This document shows, one piece after another, positions 7,231-15,700 of a stretch of DNA of 32,101 nucleotides; the first letter of the stretch is position 1, and every line of letters starts with the position of its first letter. The notes below the pieces were generated by a model. It saw only the letters and a list, made by a program, of their open reading frames with translations, was not told the DNA's origin and searched no databases. The stretch comes from Methanobacteriota archaeon (GTDB lineage Archaea > Thermoplasmatota > Poseidoniia > Poseidoniales > Poseidoniaceae): contig JABIGM010000030.1 of the NCBI GenBank assembly GCA_018650165.1, positions 1 through 32,101 on the forward strand, given 5' to 3'. The position numbers and the translations under genes were made by a program.

Positions 7231-9291
7231 ATGCGTGGCGAGCCGGGTCTCTCTTGGTTGGCACATCCCACTCCAAGGGAAGGGCAAATCGAAATGATTG
7301 CCGAATGCCTTGAAACGCTCAAGAAAGGCGGAGCACATCTCGCTAGTGCACCCACTGGTATTGGAAAAACCGCTGCAGCATTAGCGGCAGCGTTAGAGTT
7401 CGCAACCTCGTTTGAAGAGCGAAAAACAATCATGTTCTTGACACCAAGACAAAGTCAACACAGAATTGTGGTGGACACTGTACGCCGGATTAATGCAATT
7501 AGAAAGGGCGAAAAGATCACCCTAGTAGATATGATTGGCCAAGCCAATATGTGTGTTGAACCATTTGCAGGAACAAGAGGTGCTAGTTTCTCATTACTGT
7601 GCTCAAGCCATCGTAAGAATAAGCAATGTCGACCTTGGATTACAAGTGCTCCTGGATTTGAAAAAAGAATTCTTTCCGACCCCATGCATGTTGGTGAATT
7701 AGTTGAAATGAGTAAAACACATATCGAAGATGGTGCGAAACGGCAAACATGCCCGTGGAAGGCTGCAAGAAATGCAGCTAAAGAAGCACAAATTATCGTA
7801 TGTGATTACAATCATCTATTCATCGAAGAAGTCCGCAGTGCTTCACTGAAAGCAATGGACTTGAGATTAGATGATCTGGTAGTAGTCATCGACGAAGCCC
7901 ACAACCTTCCCGACCGAGTTAGGATGGGGATGCAACGTAAACTCACCCCAACAATGGTACGAAATGCTGCCAGTGAGGTTGAAGAGCACCTAGGTAACTT
8001 GCAACGAGTTGCTCAAATAAATGGTGATACAAATACATCAGTCATGGTAAAATCGTGGAGCCTTGCTGTTTGCAAAGAGTTCAGATTAGTGTTGGCAAGG
8101 GAATTCCGCCGCATGCTTTCAGAATTAAAGGATGAAAAGGAAATGCGTATTGAGGCTGAAAATGTTCTAGCATGGTTGGATGAGGCTTTTGATAAGGTAA
8201 ACGCTACTGCAAATCAAGCCACCCTCAACGGTAATGATGTTACAGCAATAACCCCCGACAAAAATACTCGCCTTCAAATGTTCAAGCACCTACTTGAAAC
8301 CAATGAAGTTGAGATTGACGATGACGGAGATAATGAGCCCTCAGCCCACCTTTTGGCCCACTTAATCAATGTTCTAGCACGATTTGGAAATGGCTCCGCA
8401 TTATGCTTGGTTTTCGAAGGTGAAGGAAAGGATGGGCGCATCATCTCACATCTTCTTGATGCAGGCTTGGTTGCGGAACCAATTCTAGAAAAGACCGCAG
8501 GTGCCATTCTAATGTCTGGAACCCTAGACCCACCACATATGTTTGCTGATTTACTAGGAATTCCCAAAGCAGCGCGGGGCGAATCGATTCATTCATCTCC
8601 GTTTGCCAAAGAGCGCAGGCCGATTGTAGTAGCGAGTGACGTTACGACGCTATACCGTGAAAGAGGCGAGGCCAATACTCAGAGAATTCGGGAACACATC
8701 TATTCTCTTGTGCAAAATACCCCTGGGAACGTTGCTGTTTTCGTTCCATCTTATCGCCACTTGGAAAATATCTTTAAATCTGTACACATACCTGGTGTAA
8801 AAAAAATGATTGAATTAAGAAGTTGGACGAAACAGGATATCGGATCTTTGATGATCGACCTAAAAGACGCACCAAGAATGGGCCGTAAAATCCTCTTGGC
8901 AGGAGTATTCAATGGTAAATTATCTGAAGGAATCGACTATGCCGATGGAATTCTGGATGCGGTTGCATGTGTTGGAATTCCGAATGCCCCCCCATCGGTA
9001 TTTCAGAAATCTTTTGGAAATTACATCAAGGATAAATTTGGCTCCACTAACCATTGGCGATATGCAAATTCTCAACCTGCGATTAATTCGATTTTACAAG
9101 CAATGGGTCGCCCGATAAGAGCTATAGGAGACCGAGCACTAATCGTATTGCTAGACAGAAGACATACTGAGCGCACATATTCGATGTGTTATCCCCCCGG
9201 CACTAAGATGAACCAAACATCAAATGCAGAATCAACTGGACGGTTTGCAAAACGATTCTTTTCCAAAGTTCACAGAGAGACTGAAATCTGA
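7231..9291 (+). CDS. XPD/Rad3-like iron-sulfur DNA helicase
   Basis: The 686-residue protein is a superfamily 2 helicase of the XPD/DinG type, expected to unwind DNA 5' to 3' using ATP. Walker A is APTGIGKT at 40-47 and the DEAH box is at 221-224. Between them sit four spaced cysteines, C108, C124, C133 and C174, which fit the 4Fe-4S domain of this family. The second motor domain shows GAILMSGTLDPP, VAVFVPSY, LLAGVFNGKLSEGIDY (motif V) and QAMGRPIR at 623-630 (motif VI). The N-terminal Q-motif-like HPTPREGQIEMI sits close behind the start, which supports ATG 7231 although no SD site precedes it. The role is DNA repair or replication restart. It could be one of several XPD paralogs, so I do not assign a gene symbol. 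Confidence 0.92.
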   Translation: MRGEPGLSWLAHPTPREGQIEMIAECLETLKKGGAHLASAPTGIGKTAAALAAALEFATSFEERKTIMFLTPRQSQHRIVVDTVRRINAIRKGEKITLVDMIGQANMCVEPFAGTRGASFSLLCSSHRKNKQCRPWITSAPGFEKRILSDPMHVGELVEMSKTHIEDGAKRQTCPWKAARNAAKEAQIIVCDYNHLFIEEVRSASLKAMDLRLDDLVVVIDEAHNLPDRVRMGMQRKLTPTMVRNAASEVEEHLGNLQRVAQINGDTNTSVMVKSWSLAVCKEFRLVLAREFRRMLSELKDEKEMRIEAENVLAWLDEAFDKVNATANQATLNGNDVTAITPDKNTRLQMFKHLLETNEVEIDDDGDNEPSAHLLAHLINVLARFGNGSALCLVFEGEGKDGRIISHLLDAGLVAEPILEKTAGAILMSGTLDPPHMFADLLGIPKAARGESIHSSPFAKERRPIVVASDVTTLYRERGEANTQRIREHIYSLVQNTPGNVAVFVPSYRHLENIFKSVHIPGVKKMIELRSWTKQDIGSLMIDLKDAPRMGRKILLAGVFNGKLSEGIDYADGILDAVACVGIPNAPPSVFQKSFGNYIKDKFGSTNHWRYANSQPAINSILQAMGRPIRAIGDRALIVLLDRRHTERTYSMCYPPGTKMNQTSNAESTGRFAKRFFSKVHRETEI

Positions 9292-9327
9292 AAGGTTCAA
9301 TATGTGCCGGCACTGGAGGGTAGTACT

Positions 9328-9750
9328 ATGGAAGAGTGGGAAGAGGTCGAAATTCAAACTGTCAGCGACGGCTTTGATGCTAGTCCAACTGAACTTCATG
9401 CGGCTTTCGAGATCTCTGGAGACCATCTAGCTGAAGTCCGTGACCGTCATACTATGATGCTAGTTACTTCAGGTGAATTACCTGAAAACCACATGGCAGA
9501 AATTGCTCCTGAGCGTCGATTGAATTGGATGATAGATGAACTAAATGGTCGACGACACAGTGATGGACTTTCACTACCACTTCACGGTGCAGATGATTCG
9601 ATGATTGATCTATCCAAAGGTGAAATCGAAGGCTCTAGCATTCTAAAATTACGCGTAGGGGAAAATTTCGTTCGAAATCTACCACTACCTGCAGGCGTCG
9701 ATTCGATTAAGGCGTCATTCAAAGATGGCGTCTTAAATCTTCGTTGGTAA
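9328..9750 (+). CDS. Hsp20/alpha-crystallin-like protein
   Basis: The 140-residue product ends with a segment typical of small heat-shock proteins and CS-domain folds: FVRNLPLPAGVDSIKASFKDGVLNLRW. This is the pattern of hydrophobic residue, arginine, LP, GVD, IKA, GVL. The conserved C-terminal I-x-I tail needed for oligomer assembly is missing, because the protein stops right after the GVL strand. The N-terminal 60 residues are acidic and not recognised. A GTG eight codons upstream is in frame, but GGAGGG at 9315-9320 is seven bases before the ATG at 9328 and decides the start. The gene follows the helicase by 36 bases and may be co-transcribed. Its stop codon touches that of the convergent giant gene with no gap. 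Confidence 0.6.
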   Translation: MEEWEEVEIQTVSDGFDASPTELHAAFEISGDHLAEVRDRHTMMLVTSGELPENHMAEIAPERRLNWMIDELNGRRHSDGLSLPLHGADDSMIDLSKGEIEGSSILKLRVGENFVRNLPLPAGVDSIKASFKDGVLNLRW

Positions 9751-12700
9751 TCAGCGATTTGGAATCTCAATAACCTGTCCAAGTTCACTTACCACTCGTG
9801 TCAATGCTTCTTGTGCATTGGCTTTGTGGCTTTCACCCATCTCGTGACGACTATACCTTGCTTCTTCAAACACATTATCCAGTGCATTCAATGCATCTTC
9901 AGACAACTGCGGCAGAGCAGATCGAATCGCCATTTCGAATTCCCGAACTGTTTCGAAATCACGTCGCAAGAATCCACGTCCCATCAGTACGTGGACAAGG
10001 CTCTCGTAGCATTGGAAGATTGCTTCACGCATTGAATCTCCGGCTGCAAGTAATTCAGCAGTGTATGAGAATATGTCTGCAAGTTCTTTCGCAGCTTCAT
10101 CTGCTCTACGACGCATGATTACAAACGCAGCCCCTGCACCGATTACGAGGAGTGCAACAATATATGCCCACCACGGTACATTTGAACCTTCATCAGCAAA
10201 TGTGTAGTCTGGACTTTTGCCAGCACTGAAATCATTATTGAAGGCATTAACAGACTCCGTAGATAAGATTCCATTGCTAGTAACTGTCATCTTTAGCACA
10301 ATAGGCCCATACTCTGAATAGTCCCCATAAGGTATCTCCGAATTGAATTCAAATTCTGCGAGTCCATCGGAATCAGTTTGTATCGTCAAATCATTGATTC
10401 TAATTCCATTCGCATACTCTAGATATACATTGATGACAATTCCTTCAACACCTTGGCCTGTATCATCTGCAGTAACTGTTATTTCGCCCATTACAACTTC
10501 TTGCTCATCCTCAATAATTGGCTCAATGTCAACATCAAATGTAGCATCGATTGTAATTGCAATCGAGTTTGTCCATGCATCACCTGTACGTAGGTAGAGG
10601 GAGGAATTAACCGGGGTTTGTAACGACAATTGTGTCGGACCAGGTTCCATCCATGATGGCGCTATTGCAGTTAGAGTAAATGTACCACCATTCCAGATAA
10701 TATTCGAATTAATACATCGTGCATCTGAACCACTTGAACCACAGTCTACTCCTTCTCCAAGGATGAGTTCTGCCGCATCGATAGTGACTCCTTGGCCACC
10801 TATCTCAGTTACTCGTCCTGTAATTACAATTGGATTGTTTATTCCGTCGCCACGGACAACATAACTGACGGCAGAATCAATGTGCACGGTAACATCTGCC
10901 CAAACCAGTACTGTCGAATTAGAATCGATAGGTAGGTGCCCTGCACTACCTTCGAAACTGAATGTCATAAGATGTGCACCACGTGCATATGCAGATTCTG
11001 CACGGATATCTGTAGTAAACTCACCATTTATCGAAGTGATAGCAGTAGCAACCTGAGAACCATCGATATAGATCAAAATTGTTTCACCTGGTAAGCCATC
11101 ATTTAGTGCAGTATCGACATCATATAGTGTTCCTGAAACTTCCCAGAAATCATCGCGTGTTGCATCATTATCTACAATATCGATTGTAATTCCAGTACGG
11201 TGTGCAAGGAAGAAGGTTGTATTTCCTTGACCTGCCCGATACCAACCTTGTGCTGGAACTTCTGCATCCACTATGTGGTCACCATCGGTAAAGATATTCG
11301 GAACTTGCCAGTCAAAGGAGAAATTACCATTCGCATCTGTGGTTGCATTACCAATTGAAATTCCTTCAATTGAAACTAGTACAACCATATTCGATAGTGG
11401 ATTCATTTGGTTATCACCAACAAATCCATCCAGCGTAGTCATCTGATCTACTGCTAATGGTGATTCAATATTTATCTCAACAAATATCTTCGAATAAATA
11501 TTCCAAGTACCATTATTGGAAGATGGTAGGTACTGAAGAGTACCGGTAAATCGTGTTTCAAGAAGAACAGGTCCTAGTTCTGCATCTGCAGGAACTGGGT
11601 GTACTGCATTGAATGTACCATCTGCACCGGTTGTGACATTTGTCAGGAATATTCCACCAAGCCAAATCTCAATGGTTTCACCTTCTAGCGGATTATCAAC
11701 AATATCTAGTAAACGTCCTTGAACGGTTAGTGTATCTTCTCGGTCAACTTGCCCACCTTGCGTCAATAACAGAATCTTAGTTGGAACTGCTACTGTAAAG
11801 TTCACTGAATCCACACTTGCATGATAGTATTCAGGGTTTGCACTGTCACCTTCACCAATTGGGTTAACCCAATCTCTTCCACCGGTGAAACTAGTCTGGA
11901 TATTATGTGGCCCAGCTGCTATGTTTTCTGGAGAAGTCCAAGCGAACATGAACACTCCATCTGCAGAATTGGATTGGACACTCGAGACCGGAACGCCGTC
12001 TATGAGTAAGTAGACTACTGCGATTGAATCTACACCATCGATTTGAAGTGGGTTGCCTAAATCATCCAATAGGGTTCCATTGACATAAAGAATATCGCCA
12101 GCGGTAATTGCCGATGAACTCTCAGTGATATTGATTTCAGTTTGTCCTAACACTACAAAGAGTACTGATGTATTATCCCCAATCAATCCTATTGTGCCCG
12201 GAGTCCCAAGGAATTCCGCATTCAAATTATGGAATCCAACAGGTAAGTTTGCAGGTGTTGTCAAATTCACATCAACGATTCCCAAAGCATCGGTAGTACC
12301 AACTGTTGTAACTGGAGTTCCATTCAGTGTTACTGTTACTTGAACTCCAACTACTGGAGAACCTGTGTTATCGAATAATTGCAATCTTGCATTTACATCA
12401 TCTCCTCTATCGGTACGGTCGTTTAGAGATGGCTGATTGACACCGTCAAGAGTTGGCGTCAAGAAAGTCAGCGTGGTGTAACCTCTACTATCGAACGATT
12501 GATTTGCGCTAGAGCCAGAATAATAATTCACAGATGGAATATATTGAGCTTCAGCAATATGTGTTCCAGCCATAAATCCAGAGCCCAAGGCAATTGTTGC
12601 TTCCCATGTACCATTAGCCAGAATTTGGCCATTGGATAATGTGAATCCAGTAGGTTGATCATCAATCAAGAACAAGACTGAGGCGCTTAGAGCAGCACCA

Positions 12701-15700
12701 TTACGCAACTGAAGACCGCTACCATTGTCACTCTCTATGGTTCCAGTTATGGTAAATGCGTCACCTGCCACTGGATTTGCAACAATTGGGTCAACGACCA
12801 TAATTGTAATCGAACGTACTGTGACTGTTGAAAGGTTTCGTTGTGCAGGCAATAAATCGAAACTTCCATTGTAGTAGAATGAAATCGAGATTAGTCCTAA
12901 TGGTTGGTCGAAAGGTATTGTATGAACGAAACTGGTTCTCCCTTGAGCATCGGTTGTATTAGATGCTAGCCAAGTTTCATCAAACTTTACATCGATTGTA
13001 TAACCACCTAAAGGTTGCCACATATTAGAGGATTCAACCATTTGTAAGGTCATGTTAACATCCTCACCGCGGTTGACAACCATTGGGTTAAGCGGTTGCA
13101 TACTCTCGAATAGTGTCACACCTTGAACTAGAATCGAGTGATTACTAGTATCTGTCAGGTAGAATGCTGATGAACCCTCGACTACTGAAATCACGAATGT
13201 ACGAGGTCCACGAAGAGTTCCATTGCTTAGCACATCTGTTGGTACTGAAAGGTTGAAACTTCCATTTATTGCAGTGTATACGCCATTAACTAATTTCTCA
13301 TCTGGGTTGTCCAACCAGAACATTTCAAGTGCTACAGCAGTTGTCAGATTTCTGCTTGCGTTATCGCCATCCTCAACTTGTCCCATTACTTGGAAATTAA
13401 CTCCTGCAGTAATAGTCGATGGTATTGAATCCACTCTGATATTAGATGGCACCTGTACTGTGACATTTACTTCAGTAAAGTTGCCCCAATGCCTTGTTGC
13501 ACCTGCTATCTTTGGAGAAGATACATCGTCAAGAACTTCCATTCGTAAGATGTACTGCCCCGGATCTACACCCGAAACAGTCCACAATAATGTTGCATTT
13601 CCTTCCGCATCACTAATTGCATTACCAATCGAAATATTTGCACCGCCATAGTCCAAGATATAGTTCACTTGCGCACCACTAACATTGGAATTATCAGCTA
13701 CATCACCGACCCAAGAATTGAGATCAACAGAACTATTCATTATCGCAATAATATCTGCCGGTTGGCCTTCTGGAGTTTCTACTATGACGTCGGATTCAAT
13801 ACCCCAAGTCGTAGAAGGCATTTGCGGAAGTGCGGGTGGTACTGCCGCATCGACATACTGGTAGTATGGGCCACCAGGTTGAGATGGTGTGTCGAAATCA
13901 GTCATGATTTGAAGATCATAAACTCCTGATGGCAAATTAGTTGGAGCTACTATCGTGACGTTATAGGTTCCAGTTGTGTTGTTAAGAAGGCCATTTGCCA
14001 AATCAATAGGCCCCATCACTGTAAGCAACTGGACCATTATTATTGAGTCGTTACCAAGTACTGCAGCACCTGTGACATCATCAGAAATATCTCCAACAAC
14101 CCATGTAGTGTTGCCAAGGTATGTCCAATCATTAATGACTACTACATTGACATCAATGGTACCCATTATCCTTAAGGTTGAACTATTACTAGATGGCAAA
14201 TAATACATATTCCCATCAAAGGCCATATCGAATGCATAATCTCCTGCATCCAAACTCGAACTTGTTGTAAAAGTCGGTGATAATGTGCTTGACCCCGGGT
14301 CAGTAGTGGTATTTTCAGTAGTTCCATCAAAGTCGAAAGTGAAATTACCAGATAAATTCAAATCCAATTCACCACCAAGATGGTCGGTTACTTGAACAAT
14401 AATTCCAACAGGATTGCCACGTAATTGAGATTGTGCTTGTAATTCAAGGAACAATAACCCTTGCAACCACCATGGGCTTCCAGAGGTATTCAGCGCATCG
14501 GTTGCATTGAGTGAATCGGGATAGAACACAAGAGATAGTTCGATTTCTCCAGCCTTCACATATGTGGTATTGATATCAAGAATGTGCGATATTGAGAATG
14601 CTCCATTGACTGTTTGATTGAATAATTCGACGAATGTTCCGCCTCCATTCAATTCTCTCATTCCAAATGATAGATTACCAGACAATGCTGACGGTACTGC
14701 TCCAAAGGACATCGTCGAGCCATTAATGTAAACTAATTCATCAATCTGAAGTATTGAATTATTCGCCCCCGGTCCTTCAATTGTTGCAGTTAGATTTGGT
14801 GCATCTCTTATGTCAAGAGTAATTGAATGAGTACTAGGTCGTAAGTGGAATTGTGGAGTTCCTGCAAACGATTGTGATGTATCTTGCCAGCCACTAAATC
14901 CTAGTGTTGCAGAAATATTGGTTTTCGTTTCAAGTTCATCCAGTGTGACATTGATTTCCCACACCCCGCCTGGTCCAACAGTGCCAGACAAGTTAGTTGC
15001 TCCATCCTCTGAAGAAGTGAAATCAAGCCAAACTGTTAGTGGACCAATGTCTTCTGACCCACCGGTTTCATTGTGTGCAAACAATAATTGTCCAGATACC
15101 ACAGTTGTTGCCCCAGCTCCTAAAACTGGAGAGTCTGCTGGACCGGGACTATTGTGAGTAATGTTAGAGTCATCAGTCATGTTGACAAAGACACCCAAAT
15201 CAATTCCATCGTGTGAAACATATCCGCTTTGAATATGTTCAATCACAATACTAGCAAATCCTGGAGTCGCTGGTGTATCCATTGTTCCATTCATTGAGAA
15301 GTTTCCATTTGAATCGGTAGTGATTGTTCCAAATAGGTTACCAATAGATGCTGCCGGTCCGGGTACATCACCAGCGTCGGCAGCGCTTACTACGAAACCG
15401 CGTAGAGTAACATCAGGAATAACAGTAACATTGTCGACATATTGTAACGTACCAGATACATTCATTTCGACTAAACCAGTTCGGTCATATGAGGTAGGCG
15501 TCCAAGTGATGTTGACAATTTCAATTTCTTCTGGAGCCGGACATGCTTCGAAAGGAATCCATCCAAGATCATCGCCGCCACTTCCAGGGCTCATTTCAAG
15601 GCGAACTTCGCCCCATTGGTTGAGATTTGCACCATAAACCGCATATCCATTACCTGTCCAAGAACCTCCGCTATATCCTGTCACGAATCTAGCAGGTAGG

